DNA of 64,000 nt, taken from the NCBI GenBank assembly GCA_019454045.1, contig SKCR01033473.1:1-64000 (forward strand). Reading direction: 5' to 3'. Positions 1-12,089 of the stretch are shown piece by piece. How positions within the stretch are numbered: the first letter of the stretch is position 1; each line of letters starts with the position of its first letter. The stretch is from Zanthoxylum bungeanum (taxonomy: Eukaryota > Streptophyta > Magnoliopsida > Sapindales > Rutaceae). A program made the position numbers and the translations under genes. The notes beneath the pieces were generated by a model. The model had not been told where the DNA came from. It ran no database searches and saw only the letters and a program-made list of their open reading frames with translations.

Positions 1-905
1 CTTCCTAGCTTACTGATATTGTCTACCGATGATGCTTGTACTTAAAATGTTGCTTATGGATAGTTGTCTAATGGTCCTCCTTTACTGGCTAAAGATTCAG
101 TTTAAATACATGCACCTTTGTAGTTAAATTGTATTCCTTGCTATTAATATCAATGCTGGCGATTTGGTCCTGACTAAAGTTCATACCCTTTTTGTACATT
201 GGTTTCAGTGTTATTATAAATTTGGTTACGGTGTTCCATACCATTGGTCATTACTCAAATACATGTAAGTATAATGTAGCTTGAGGATCCACCCGCTATG
301 TTAATTGCAACTTTGCAGTAATTTATCTCCTCGATTCCATACCATACTACAAATCTACCAAACCACCTATACCCGTGGCTAAAGTCGTCCCAAACCCATA
401 ATGGTTTGGACAACTTAGACCTTTATGTGGTTTACGTGATCTAACAGGTAAGGGATCTTTGGTTTCATTCTGATACTAAGAACCTTTGTTGTTAGACACT
501 TTTGTCTTTGCTTATTAAGTATACTCTCATACCGTCGTTGTACCTTGACGGTTTTACTTCTAAACCTTTTCTTTAGTATTCTTTTCATCTTTTGTTTTAT
601 TCAATTCTATATTGAGAACTCACTTAGTCTATGTCTCTGTCTTCTTATCTGAGGGATATCTCCTTCCTTTATATATCTACTATCTCGTCTAACACTAGTT
701 CCTTTGTATCTCAGTCATTACTTTGCTACTACTTTATCTCTGTACTGCTCCATTTGAACAACTTCTTTCCTAATTCTTTTACTTAGAGCTGTAATTCACC
801 TTCCATTATGTTCTTAAACTACGTCTGAAGGTCTTATGTTCCAGTCTTCTTTCACTATACTTTCACTTATTCCTGGGAGTATCTTGGAGCAACCTTCAAG
901 GTCTA
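1..905 (-). mobile_element. Element C, internal region (left segment)
   Basis: Internal DNA of the minus-strand non-autonomous gypsy element C, left of the Tat insertion. Read in reverse it continues what follows 16565 and runs colinear with element A internal DNA near 32050-32950. The join at 905/16565 restores a run that matches the reverse of about 32030-32090. No reading frame or protein motif is visible. The 3' LTR of C must lie left of the window. Confidence 0.7.
901..905. repeat. Target-site duplication GTCTA (Tat, left)
   Basis: Five bases GTCTA precede the TGTAGACATT start of the Tat 5' LTR and recur directly after the 3' LTR at 16565-16569. A perfect 5-bp duplication shows that both element ends are original. 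Confidence 0.9.
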
Positions 906-1352
906 TGTAGACATTGTATTTTTGCATGAGCCCGATGATAAGCCTCATATGGAGGCACTACCTGAAAATTTACGGAAGTTGCGAAAATTAAATGCCGGAA
1001 GGAAGGAAAACCTAAAAAATTAGCCCATCATCGGATTCAGACTCACTAGCCCGCCTTGGATTCGCTCAGTCAAGCCTCCGTTTCAAACCTATTTCAGACC
1101 TCCCATGTATCCCATGCAATCGGCCTATGCAATCCATCCACACGCCCAAAAACCCCATGCAATCCACATGCCCAAATCCTCTAATCACTTGCCAAAATTA
1201 ACAAAGATTTGTAATCCCATCCTCACTAATTAACAAGATTTGAGATCTCCTCATCATCAAATTTATCAGATTTTATTCCCTAAATAATTTGATAATATTA
1301 TCCCCCAAATTAGCATGATTTGTTTCCCTATTTGGAGATCCCTTCAAATCAT

Positions 1353-1359
1353 TATAAAA
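1353..1359 (+). promoter_or_regulatory. TATA box of Tat 5' LTR
   Basis: TATAAAA in the context TTCAAATCATTATAAAA, conserved in the 3' LTR at 15092-15098. The LTR promoter would start transcription about 30 bp downstream, near 1385-1395. Inferred from position and conservation in both LTRs. Confidence 0.6.
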
Positions 1360-1500
1360 AAGGGGACCAAGTCATCATCAAATGGGGGACTCTTTTTTTT
1401 TCTTCTTTGGCGGCAACCCTAGGGCCCCTTTCTTCTTCTTATCACTGAAAAATAACAAAGACAACAGAGAAATAGAAACATAAAACCAGAAGAAACAACC

Positions 1501-1795
1501 AATCACCGAGAAAAACCCTAGAGCATCACAAAAAAATAGAGGAACAATCACCAAAAAATTCACTGAGAATCAACAAGAAAATCGAGACAAAAAATAACCA
1601 GAAAAATCACCTAAAAAAAAACCGAAATAACAGCAAAAAACAACCAAAAAATCACCGAGAAAAACCTAGCATCACAAAAAAATAGAGGAACAATCACCAA
1701 AAATTCACTGAGAATCAACAAGAAAATCGAGACAAAAAATAACCAGAAAAATCACCTAAAAAAAAACCGAAATAACAGCAAAAAACAACCAAAAA
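1501..1795 (+). repeat. 146-bp tandem duplication inside 5' LTR
   Basis: The segment from AATCACCGAGAAAAACC at 1501 is repeated almost exactly from about 1650. Each copy carries GCATCACAAAAAAATAGAG (1523 and 1669). The 3' LTR holds a single copy (about 15240-15370), so the duplication arose after integration. Confidence 0.8.
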
Positions 1796-2973
1796 ACCGA
1801 GACAAAAACCACCAGCCAAATCACCGATGAAACAACACCAAATCACCGAAAAAACAACACCAGATCACCGAAAAAACAACACCAAAGAACCACCTAAAAA
1901 ACAACCAGAAATAGCAAACCAGAACCATCGACAAAAGTAACCAGAAATAGCAACCAGAAAACAGCAAAATAGTAACCAGAAATAGCAAAACAACAACTAG
2001 AAAATAGCAAAACAGCAACCAGAAATAGAAAACCAGCGAACCAGTGATCCTTCCGGCGACGGCCTAACGCACTTCCGAGAAAGCAACTTAAAAGGTAAGA
2101 CCTGAGGGCACCCTTACCACATTTATTTTCATAGTTTGGGACAATGCATGCCTGGCTGAACCTGAAATACGTCCAGCAGGGTATGCGAAGTCCTACATCA
2201 AAGACGGACAAATCTCTGGTCACATTTTTTATTTCTTTGGCATTTTGTTATTTATCCTTTTTTTTAATCTATTTATTCACTTTTATTGTTGTTTTATTAT
2301 TTCACATTTATTTTTTTTATTTTTGTTCATGTTGATGATTATACGTATATGCATTGTTATATGTTTTCATGTCTATTTTTTATGTCCGTTTACATTGCAT
2401 TGATGATTATGTGTGTTATTATCCCTTGCGGTATATCAGATGGAAATCCAGACGTAAATTCCGTAGCCAATTCCGAATGGACGGTAGTACGGTTTATACT
2501 TGGGATACAACTCCACGTGCCACTCAGGAAATACTTATATATGCGTGATTAACCCCCATTTTTTGTTCGCTATTTATTTATTAACGCTTTTCCTGCTTTT
2601 CCTGCTTTTGATTGTTTTTAATTTAATTTTCATTATCGCATCTCGTATTTCTTAATTTAATATGCTTTTATTATTTCTATTAATGTTTATGGGTGTGCAA
2701 ATTTGTGTTTATTTGAATTACCTTGCATGAACTGCATAAGACTTGACTACGCCATTGTGTGAACCCGTACATTATACTGGCATAAGTAGGGGACCATTCC
2801 GAACCCAACGGTTTGAGGTCTTCTCTTGCGAGGTGTGAGTGCGGCCTTAAATCTTTCCCAGTTCACGTTGGGTGGTCCTTTATTCTCCGGTTTAGTCCCC
2901 CGCTGGCTAATCCTAGTGTCATGGTCGCCGAACATCATAGGCATAATGGTAAACCCCGCTTCACTCCTACAGA

Positions 2974-2990
2974 TGGCGACTCCACTGGTG
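2974..2990 (+). other. Primer-binding site, tRNA-Arg
   Basis: TGGCGACTCCACTGG starts two bases after the LTR. It complements the 3' end of plant tRNA-Arg(ACG), whose acceptor ends GGAGTCG-CCA, with one mismatch (A for G) in the visible core. It primes minus-strand DNA synthesis. Confidence 0.85.
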
Positions 2991-3624
2991 ATAGAGAATC
3001 GACCCCGAACAAATTCCTTGTAGTGTCTGTGGCTTTGGCTTTGGTTAATCAAGTCTCATATATTTTGCATACCCTTCTTACCCTGATGGCGTCATGTGTC
3101 GTGAAGTCGCTTTCACTCAAGGCGGCGGATAATTATGTGAAGATAACCATCACTCGTTAGCACGTACCATAGGGTATAAAAAAGGCGTGCTCACTTGGTC
3201 ACTCGAACCATTGAGTGAAGAGACCTAGTTGTGAGCAATCCTTCGCTGATGAGCCTTATCCATACCCTTGTAAGCCCACATATGAACCATAGTTATATGT
3301 CCTACAGAAGGTACCCCCATGCTTGTGTTTGGGCCCATTATCATTTGGATCCATTCGGGCTTCTCGTCATAGGTTACGAACTTGTTGGGCCACTTAAACT
3401 GGGATGAGTTTGTATCTTATGATGATTGGGCCAAAAGTTTTCAAAGTGACGATGGGCCATCTTGTGTTTGGGCCTCATATCATTTGAAGTTATTTAGCCA
3501 CCTTATCGCAAAAGTGTAAACCTGTTTGTCCTTTTCAATTGGGACAAGTTTACACCTCGCGATAATCTGATTGAACGCTTTAAAATGATAATGGGCCAAC
3601 TTGTATGAAAACCTTGATGGGCTT
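2991..3624 (+). other. Tat 5' leader, first part
   Basis: Untranslated leader between primer site and gag, interrupted at 3625 by an Athila solo LTR and resuming at 5622. It holds a TATA-like GGGTATAAAAAAGG near 3172 and several short GGGCC-rich segments (3330-3600). No frame with recognisable coding content. Confidence 0.7.
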
Positions 3625-4550
3625 TGACCGGCGTAATCACACGCGTATAACGCAAGCGCACTTATCGTTCAAGTAGTATAAAAAGTATCGATCCCACGAG
3701 GACTTAATACCTAATCTATTAATTTTATGAGGTCAAATGATTACTAGTATCTAACAGGTTGATTGATTGATTTGAAATGGTGATGATTTTAAATTTAAAA
3801 ACAAGTAAATAAAATTGCATGAAAGTAGGTTTAAGAAAATTCAATATTAGGAAACTATCTATGGTTGTGAATCTTCCAATATCATTTTAAAGATGAAGTG
3901 GTTATTTCATTTTTGTGTAATATATCGGTTTACTAATCTGGAACACGAAATTATGCGAAAGCCTCTGTCGATGGTCAGACGCAAATACCCAGTTTAACCC
4001 AATTGAACCATATGTCTATGTCAACCAAATTACCTGGATTCATTAAGTTTAAGTTCCAATTATGGCTACCTTCGCCCGATAGGTATATGTCTATCCTGTA
4101 AGGAATTCTATTAAAGGGTTATCTATCATCAAGGAAGATCGTAGGCTATTAAAACTAAGGCTGATACCTAAAATTCCTTTGTCAAATTTATTTTAGATTT
4201 ACCAGATCAATCTTATTAGTGGCCAATTAACAAGACGCATTAAGCTTAAGACTTAATAAGTAAACCTTTAAATTACCGACACTATAAAATAACCCCTTAT
4301 AAACCGGTGATATTAGAATTCATCACAACCCTAGATAACTAACTTAGTTACGACACATAACTAGGGCTAGTAAAACTTAAAAATAAAAGACATAAATTAC
4401 AATGCTGAAAAGTAAATGGGGTAAAATAAATACTGAAATGTAAAATTACAATAAAATAAAATGGTAAGGTAAAAGGATCTACTTTTACTACTACTAATTT
4501 AGATAACTCCCTTAACATAATATATTAACTTGTGATGATATTACCAACCA

Positions 4551-4743
4551 GCCATATATGCGGTAACCTGATTAAGTCAAATTAAGTCTGACCAGCCATA
4601 TAGGCGGTATCAAAATTTGTCCATAAACCTGCCATATAGGCGGTAATAAAGTTTAATTACCAACTGACCAATCTGGCGGTATCCTTGCTTAGTCAGGTTT
4701 AAACCAGTTTAAAATGAATTACCAACCGACCAATATAGCGGTA
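4551..4743 (-). repeat. Short repeat cluster GCCATATAGGCGGTA in Athila LTR
   Basis: Five related copies begin near 4551, 4595, 4631, 4666 and 4729, in the plus-strand form GCCATATAGGCGGTA or GACCAATATAGCGGTA. The same motif, as TACCGCCTATATGGTCGG, recurs in the other Athila LTRs (about 41815-41945 and 50925-51060). Confidence 0.75.
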
Positions 4744-5054
4744 TCCTTATTAAGTCAAGTTTTAAATAGTGAATATATTATAATTATGAGAGATTAATCT
4801 AAATAGCAATAGTAAAAGAATTACCTTTCACCCTAGCAGGGGGAAGTTACCTCCTCATGGTTGAATAGTAAAAACTGTAAAAGTAAAGAAAGTAAATTAC
4901 TATTACTATTACAGAACGTAATTAAAATTAATTACAGAAAAGAAATTAAAATAAACTAGATAGAAAACTCCATATTTACATCAGAGAATTCAGAGAGGAA
5001 GGTACATCTGAAACTGAAATCTCGAGCTTAATTTATAGGCCTCGGTAACCCCCT

Positions 5055-5432
5055 CGCGTCGCGACGTGCAAGTTTCTTCTTGCGTCGTGATGCGCTGACC
5101 TGTCGCTCTCTGATTCATCGGCTTCAGATTCTTATCTGCCACGTGGCATTATGGATAAGGTGATAAGGTGACATGTGGCAAGGTGGCTGGCAAGTCAATG
5201 ATTATGCTGACGTGGCGATGATGTGGCGACACATGGCGATAGTGATTGTCGGCACCATTGGATGATGAAACGTGGCACGACGCACGTTAGCAGAACGGCT
5301 GTGATGGTGACACGTGGCATGACACAGGTTAGCAAAGTCAAACTTCTCAGATTATGACATGTGGACCCGACGCACATTAGTAAGGAGCAGCACATGTTAG
5401 GCGTCGCGAAGCAGCCTTCGCATCGCGATGCG
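5055..5432. repeat. CG-rich palindromes in Athila LTR
   Basis: CGCGTCGCGACGTG (5055), TGCGTCGTGATGCG (5081), GCGTCGCGAAGC (5401) and the perfect palindrome CGCATCGCGATGCG (5419-5432). They are islands of CpG in AT-rich DNA. The same motif type occurs in the unrelated A/C-family LTRs. Confidence 0.8.
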
Positions 5433-5621
5433 CCAATTTACAATTTTTCCCTTTTGTGTCCTTTTTCACTGTTTTGGTCCCAAATCACCTCTAGAGAGTC
5501 CTAAAACTTTATTTATCTACAAAATAACACAAAACACATCAAAATATTCACAAAACTCAAGAAACTATACAAAATATTAGGTCAAATGAGTGGGAAATAG
5601 TGATACATTTACCACTCATCA

Positions 5622-6139
5622 CGCTTAGAAGGTGAAAACATGATCTGAATATACTAGATGTATGAGTCTGATATCCGCACTGGCTTTCATCCAGGAAGGG
5701 TACGCCTTGTTATGGCATATTTATAAACTTTTGGATATCTCCAAGTCCGTCTACGCCACAACCGTGATTACCGAGGGCCCAATTCATCGTTTCTAGACAA
5801 TGGCACGATCCCAATAATAGGCTTAGTCAATATTTTAAATGGGCGGTCTTTGTCTTTTATTGATGAAGAGGGATTGAGGTAGCCAAGGTTCACCCATGTA
5901 ACGTAGGGGAGAATGATCATTGTATACCCCATATTGGTGCATAAAATGAGTCATACCTAGGGCAGAAATAGAGTTACCATGAGTGTGGGAGGAATAAGTT
6001 CGGAAGGGTATATTCTGTTTTGATATCCACATACATCTCATGCATATACGCATCATGCTAACCCCTTGTCTTAACAGCCATCATAGATATTCGTTGGGTT
6101 AGAGAAGAATGAAGACTTGTCAAGAAGAGGTTATCAAGC
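5622..6139 (+). other. Tat 5' leader, second part
   Basis: Continuation of the leader up to the gag ATG at 6140. No coding content recognised; a 73-codon frame on the minus strand (5835-6056) has no family resemblance. Confidence 0.6.
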
Positions 6140-7407
6140 ATGGATACGTCAGACATCGAAGGTTCCCGCATGGATCAATTGGAGACCAACATCACCAAAA
6201 TTACTGGGCAACTACAAGCTTTGACTAATACTATAGCTGGTCTGACAGCACCCCGCACAGTGGGAACAAAAAATAATGAGGATGGAACGCGTGAGGAGCC
6301 CCCGAATAGGGTGAGCAAAGAAATCCATATTTTTGATGATGACATGGCTGATTATGCCGCCAGAAGGATAGCCGGGCCTCAGGCATAGTTACAGAAACTC
6401 AGAGAACAAGTAGAGTCAGTTACCCGCAAGATAAAGGGAAAACATGAAGATCTATTAGAACATGATGCGATAACTTTCGAAGAATAGCTGCCTCCCCAGT
6501 TTAAGATGTCTGACATGGCCAAGTTCAACAGAAACAGTGGGTTTGTCGAAGTGCCAGGTGCAGAAGATGTTCAGGATGTCACTGGAAGGGGCGCCCGTAG
6601 TATAGTATCATGGCCTGGAGAAAAAGGCCAGGGATGACTGGAGGGCATTAGCAGAGGCCTTCCTAAACAAATATGTCACAGATATGGAGATAGACTTGTC
6701 ACTCCGTGACCTAGAAAACACCAATTAGAAGCCAGAAGAGACCTTCAAAGATTATGTGGATCGTTGGAGAAGCCAGCTCTTGAAGATGTAGACACGGTCC
6801 TCGGAGAATGACCATATTAAGATGATCATTAAGGGCACCAAGCCCTTCATTTATAACAAGCTGACAAGGATAACCTCCATGATTAGCGACTTTCGACAGT
6901 TAAGAGAAACTGCCATGGATATCGAGGAAGAGTAAGTCAATAACAGAAAGTTTTACGGCCAGAATAGAAAGACCATTGGGGGGGCCTTTAGGGACCAAGC
7001 TCTCTCCTCTTGAGGTCGCCGCCATCAGAAATAGGCGATTTTCTAATTTTGGTAGACCTTTGTCAAAGGTATTTGAAAAGCTGAAGAGGTAATGACTCCT
7101 AAAACCCTTAGAACCTAAACCACTTCCAAACCTTGTGCCACACCACTTCGACCTAAACCTATATTGTCACTTCCATCAGCAAAAAGGCCATGAAATCGAC
7201 AACTGCACCCACCTCAGGCATCAGATCCAAGACCTCATTGACACCCATAAGAGATCAGACCTGGAAAAAGAACAACCCAACACTCACAAAAACCCTTTAC
7301 CTAACTACCACTCCGTTCCACCACCCGCCAACATGATCAACTCTGGCCTGCCTGAAAGATTTGTCCTCCAAACTCTCAACCACCAAGCGTTTTGCATGGG
7401 GATATGA
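6140..7407 (+). pseudogene. gag: Tat gag (capsid/nucleocapsid), broken
   Basis: Gag builds the virus-like particle and packages the RNA. The frame opens at ATG 6140 (MDTSDIEG) with a coiled-coil-like N-terminus (ETNITKITGQLQALTNTIAG) and runs 82 codons to a TAG that looks like a former CAG. Beyond it, across several frames, lies capsid-like sequence (FLNKYVTDMEIDLSLRDLE near 6660; SMISDFRQLRETAMDIEEE near 6880). The nucleocapsid part at 7135-7407 keeps a zinc-knuckle-like YCHFHQQKGHEIDNC, the Cys/His spacing usual in Tat gags. At least five stops and frame changes make it non-functional. Confidence 0.85.
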
Positions 7408-7671
7408 GATAGCAACAGTGAAGATGAAACAGAGCAGGAGATATATTTCTGAGAAAACTTCTCGAGCAGTAACGAAGAGGAAGTAAATGGGATGACTCGC
7501 AGTGGATATTTTTACAGTGATGTAACAGAGAAAGGTAAAGAAGTGCTAAAAGAAGGCCAAGAGGTGACGGAGAATATGGATAACACCGAGGGGGATATTG
7601 TGTTGTGCCAATTGAAGAAGAAACGGGCACATGTGAGCATATAGGAGTTATTATGCGCCTCTCAAGAGCAC

Positions 7672-8565
7672 ATGCATGCCATGGTAGAAGCTCTAAGCAA
7701 GATAATGGTTCCTAAAGATGCAAACCCGACAATGTTCATAGGGTCGGTACAGAAAGAGGGTAGGCAGATGATAACATTCTCTGAAGAAATGCTCCCGATG
7801 GAGGGGAGGAATCACAACAAGCCACTATTCATAAAAGCAGAAATAAGAGGCAAAAAGACATCTTGTGTGATGGTGGATGATGGCTCATCTATCAATGTGT
7901 GCCCTTTAAAGATTCTGTCAAGCTTGGGTATGCGTACAATAGATTTAAGCCCCTCCAACATGACTATCAAAGCATATGATGATAGCAAACGAGGAGTCGA
8001 AGGTACTTTCGTCACAATAGTCAAAGTGGGCCCGATAGAAGACGCGATGGAGTTCACAGTGCTTGATTTCCCAGCTATATTTACTCTGTTGTTGGGGAGG
8101 CTATGGTTTCATAGACTTGGGGGCGTGCCATCCATTTTGCACCAGGTTATTAAGTTCCTGCATGAAGAGGAAGTCATCACCATCAGGGCTGAAGTAGACA
8201 ATATTGTTGCTGCCTTAGATATACAGCCTTTCACAAGGCCCCAAGTGGCGGAAAACTTCGAAGAATGGGTGGACCCTAAAGTGGCTAGAATCATGGAAAG
8301 AATGAAATATGAGCCGGGCACAGGTTTGAGTGCTAGAGGCCAGGGAATAAGAGTATTGCCAGATTTCAAGGGACATACCACTAAGAGAGGATTGGGGTAT
8401 GAATCCGATGGGAATGAGCCGAAGACCAAGAAAAAATGGATGAAGTTGATGGAATACTTTGTGAAAGCCACAAGATATCAAGGAGAGCCTGAAACCGTAA
8501 AAATAAATGGGATCATGGTACCGAGATTCAAGATCTTCAAAGATGTGATGGGTAAAGAACAATAA
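7672..8565 (+). pseudogene. Tat aspartic protease and G-patch-like segment
   Basis: The longest uninterrupted part of pol, 297 codons. The retropepsin core is at residues about 50-160: a beta-rich lead (KPLFIKAEIRGKKTSCVMV), the active-site DDGSS followed by INVCPL, and the flap-to-C-terminal LLLGRLWFHRLGGVPS. Residues about 210-245 (YEPGTGLSARGQGI, then KRGLGYE) resemble the glycine-rich G-patch-like segment that follows protease in Tat elements. The protease would mature Gag-Pol. The frame is intact here, but broken frames upstream and downstream mean no polyprotein is made. Confidence 0.85.
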
Positions 8566-8741
8566 GCAGAGGAAGTTGAAAAAGAGGAAGATAAATAGGA
8601 AGAAGAACTTCTGTAGTTAGAGAATTTGACGCTCGAAGAAAGCAAAAAGACAAGACTGCAGATTACGAAGATGTCTAATTTCCTGACTTATTTGATTGTA
8701 ATCCTGCATTTATTAATAATAAAGACATTGATTTTGCTTAC

Positions 8742-9521
8742 TTGTTTGAGTATTTTCCTGTTAGTCTGCATCATAACATGCATGACATGAGCATATTTGA
8801 CATTAACTCAACAAAGACAAATGTATTTAATCTTGGTACATGTGAAAACCCCAAGGAAATTTCAATTGCAAGTGAGGTTACCTCTGATGAGCGGAAAGAA
8901 TTAGAGAGAATATTAATAAAATATGCAAAAGTATTCGCCTGGTCCTATGAAGACATGCCAGGAGTGGACAGGGGTATTTCCCAGCACATGATACCAACTT
9001 ATCCGAACATGAGACCGGTAAAACAGAAGCTCTGAAGAATGAGGCCAGAATGGGCCGAAAAGGTTAGGGAAAAAGTCAAGAAGCAGATAGATGTAGGGTT
9101 CTTAGAGGTGGTGAAGTATCCCGAGTGGTTAGCCAATATTGTGCCGGTACCGAAGAAGGATGGAAAGGTCAGAATGTGCGTAGATTATAGGGACCTCAAC
9201 AAAGCTTGCCCAAAAGATGATTTTCCCCTACCTCATATAGATGTGTTGGTTGATAGTGCGGTTCTATCTGCTCTGTACTCCTTCGCAGATGGATTCTTAG
9301 GATATAAACAGGTCTTCATGGCTGAAGAAGACAAGCATAAGACTGTCTTCGTCACTGAGTGGGGTACATATTGTTACAAGGTGATGACGTTTGGACTTAA
9401 GAATGCGGGAGCCACTTATCAACAAATGGCCTCTACATTATTCCACGACTTGATACATAAGAAGATTGAGGTATATGTGGATGACATGATGGTTAAATCA
9501 GAGACGAGGGCCAGACAATAG
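8742..9521 (+). pseudogene. Tat reverse transcriptase
   Basis: Two frames, 8742-9035 and 9039-9521, separated by a TGA that reads as a former CGA. The first holds the RT lead (ISQHMIPTYPNMRPVKQKL). The second has the fingers and palm: VPVPKKDGKVRMCVDYRDLN, FPLPHIDVLVD, FVTEWGTYCYKVMTFGLKNA and the catalytic YVDDMM near its end. These are the motifs of gypsy RTs that copy element RNA into DNA. The YVDD metal-binding aspartates are present. The thumb and connection continue in other frames after 9521. Confidence 0.93.
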
Positions 9522-10250
9522 AAGTGCTAGAGAAATTCCTTAAAGAGTCGATAAGTACAACCTCCGACTCAACCCCAAGAAGTGTGTGTTTGGGGTAACA
9601 TCTAGAAACTTGTTAGGGCATACGGTAGGAATGAGAGGGATAGAAGTAGACCCTGAAAATATCAAGGTAATTACCAAGATGCCCGCATCGAAGACAGAAA
9701 AGGAAGTTAGATATTTTCTCGGGAAAATCCATTATATCAGTTGATTCATTGCCAATCTAACATTAGTATGTGAGCCCCTCTTCAAGCTATTAAGGAAGGA
9801 CCAGACCATGGAGTGGAATAGGTAATGTCAATAAGCTTTTGACAAAGTCAAAGAATACTTGGTTAAACCGCCCGTCCTGAAACATCCAAGGCCGGACAAC
9901 TCTTGGTGTTGTATTTGGCCATAGAACTCGAAGCGCTGGGGGTGATGATGGTACAAGTAGATGAGACAGGGGTGGAACATGCAATATACTACCTCAGTAA
10001 GAAGATACTTCCATATGAAGTCCGCTATCAAGAAGTGGAAAAGATCTGTTTGGCGGTGATATAGGCTTCCCAAAAGCTGCGTTATTACTTCCAATCCTAT
10101 AAGATACAAGTGGTAGAAAATGAGAATCCCCTAAAGAATTTGCAGTCAGTACCATAACTGGTGGGGAAGTTGGGCAGATGGTTGGTGTTGCTGACAAAGT
10201 TTGATATAAAATACCTCACCTCTAAGGTAATCAAAGGGCGAGCCGTAGCG
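9522..10250 (+). pseudogene. Tat RT thumb/connection and first RNase H
   Basis: A single-base frame change leads into DKYNLRLNPKKCVFGVTS (about 9549), then GMRGIEVDPENIKV and KEVRYFLGKIHYIS, the usual RT-RNase H connection of gypsy elements. RNase H follows, with AFDKVKEYLVKPPVLKHP (about 9835), YYLSKKILPYEVRYQEVEKI (about 9985) and LVGKLGRWLVLLTKFDIKYL (about 10158). RNase H removes the RNA strand after copying. Stops such as TAA and TAG stand where CAA or CAG is expected. Confidence 0.85.
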
Positions 10251-10329
10251 GAATTCTTGACATCACAACCCATAGAAGGTGATCGATATAAGTTCAAATT
10301 CCTAGACGAGGAGGTTCAAGCCATAACGG

Positions 10330-10862
10330 TCCAGGGGTGGAAAATGTATTTCGATGGGGCCGTGAATTACAAATGAGCTGGAATAGGAATTGTGATAGTA
10401 ACCCCCGAAGGAGAAACCCTACCTATGGCAAAAAAGTTGATGTTCGGAGTAACCAACAACATGGCCGAATATGAAGCATGTGTCTTTGGACTGAAAGCAC
10501 TAATAGCCCTAGGAGCTAGGGACGTAGAAGTTTATGGAGACTTGATGTTGGTAGTTCGACATATGCAAGGGAAATGGGAATTGAAGGAAGACCGATTGAG
10601 ACCATACCTACTCCATCTCAGGAAGTTAGCACAGGCTATCCCCGATTGTAAATTCCAGCACTTGCCACGAGAAGAGAACCAAATGGTAGACACATTAGCC
10701 ACCATAGCTGCCACTTGGGAAAACCCAGAAAAACTGGTAATGAGACCCCTTGTGCTGACAACAGCTAGCAGACCCAGTTATGAGATAGAGAGAATCTTGG
10801 AAGTGGAAGTCAACGATGGGAAGCCGTGGTACTACGACATTCTGCAGTATCTAGAATGTTGA
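10330..10862 (+). pseudogene. Second, archaeal-type RNase H of Tat element
   Basis: Follows the first RNase H. Conserved acidic sites are visible: YFDGA (about 10348), NNMAEYEA (about 10456), EVYGDLMLVV (about 10528) and the C-terminal MVDTLATIA (about 10684). This is the RVT_3/archaeal-like RNase H found in Tat elements in addition to the retroviral-type domain, and it identifies the lineage. One TGA after residue AVNYK interrupts the domain close to its start; the remaining 156 codons from 10392 are open. Confidence 0.92.
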
Positions 10863-12071
10863 AAATTCCCAGAAGGAGCTGGCAAGAAAGGCAGAATATC
10901 CATTCAGAAATGGGCTTCCCATTATATGAGTTTGAGGGGAGAGCTATACAAGAGACAAGCCAATGGCGTCCAGTTGAAATGTCTAAGAAAATAAGAGGCT
11001 CAGAAGGTGATGGAAGAGGTGCACACCGGAGTATGTGGACCGCACATGAATGGATTGAATTTGTCTCACAAGATAGTGAGACAAGGATTTTATTGGTCGA
11101 CCATGGAAACTAACTGCGTAAAACTAGTGAAGCACTGTCACGATGGCCAGGCACACGGCAACTTGAACCATCTACCGCCTATGGAATTGCACGGACTGCC
11201 AGAACCATGGCCTTTCTCAGCATGGGGTATTGACATGATTGGAGAAATCAGGCCACATGCATCAAATGGATATCATTTCATAGTAGTGGCGGTAGACTAT
11301 TTTTCAAAGTGGGTGGAAGCCGAGTCATTCCTTAATGTTACGGAGAAGCAAATGGCCAAGTTCAGAGCTCGTAATATAATATGTCGATACAGAATACCAC
11401 ATCATATAGTGACGGACAATAGAGTCCAATTTCAGGGAGAAACAAAGGCGATGTTGCAGAAGTACATGATAGGGCTTCACAAATCATCACCTTACAAGCT
11501 ACAGGCTAATGGGGCGGTGGAGGCGGCTAACAAAACCATAAAGAAAATACTAGCTAATATGACATAAAGTTATAAAGATTGGGCTGACAAACTGCCGTAT
11601 GCCCTGTGGGGGTATAGAACTTCGGTGAGAACGACAACGGAAACCACACCCTATGCTTTGGTTTACGGGATGGAGGCAGTGTTACCAGTGGAAATAGAGA
11701 TACAGTCAATGTAGGTACTAACAGAGGCAGGATTGCCTGAGCAGGAATGGGCCTCGCAGAGGTTCGAACAACTAGCACTACTGGATGAGAAAAGGATAAA
11801 GGCCTTGTACCACACGCAGCTATACCAGAAAAGGTTGACCAGGGTGTTCAACAAGAAGGTGCATCCCACCAAGATCAGGGAAGGTGATTTAGTGCTCAAG
11901 CAGTCGAAGCCACTGATGATGGACCCAAGGGGAAAGTTCAGCCCCAATTGGGAAGGGCCCTACCTAGTCAAGAAGGTGATGGGGAATGGGGCAGTGAGAC
12001 TGTCAAATTTAGAAGGGAACGAGTTCACTGAGCCCATCAACGTGGACAGGCTGAAACAATACTTTGCATAA
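10863..12071 (+). pseudogene. Tat integrase
   Basis: The zinc-binding N-terminal region has His residues in EVHTGVCGPHMNG, but the final Cys of the usual CxxC is Gly (HCHDGQ). The catalytic core has the DDE residues in context: WGIDMIGEI (about 11227), HIVTDNRVQF (about 11405) and NGAVEAANKTIK (about 11507). The C-terminal part, 11733-12071, ends in GPYLVKKVMGNGAVRL, the beta-rich DNA-binding tail, and a natural stop. No chromodomain follows, as expected for Tat. Breaks are a TAA after ANMT (11565) and a TAG at about 11711. Confidence 0.92.
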
Positions 12072-12089
12072 AAAAAAAAAGAAACGCTC

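Larger units (their letters stand above)
906..2971 (+). repeat. Tat 5' LTR
   Basis: Starts TGTAGACATT and ends CTACA, aligned end to end with 14650-16564. It is about 150 bp longer than the 3' LTR because of one internal tandem duplication (1501-1795). It has a TATA box at 1353, then an A-rich stretch of short CAACCAGAAATAG-like units (about 1500-2040), then a T-rich U5. Numerous substitutions separate the two LTRs, so the insertion is not recent. Confidence 0.92.
3625..5621 (-). repeat. Athila-type solo LTR inserted in Tat leader
   Basis: Read on the minus strand it starts TGATGAGTGGTAAATG and ends ATTACGCCGGTCA. It matches the Athila LTR at 50077-51951 throughout, including the segment with GGATCGATAC and TACTACTTGA near the end. 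Flanks GGCTT (3620-3624) and CGCTT (5622-5626) form a 5-bp duplication with one mismatch. No internal Athila DNA accompanies it, so it is a solo LTR left by LTR-LTR recombination. Confidence 0.9.

Noticed and set aside
7812..8562. Overlapping minus-strand ORFs opposite the Tat protease
   Set aside because: Shadow frames of the protease segment; no resemblance to any family.
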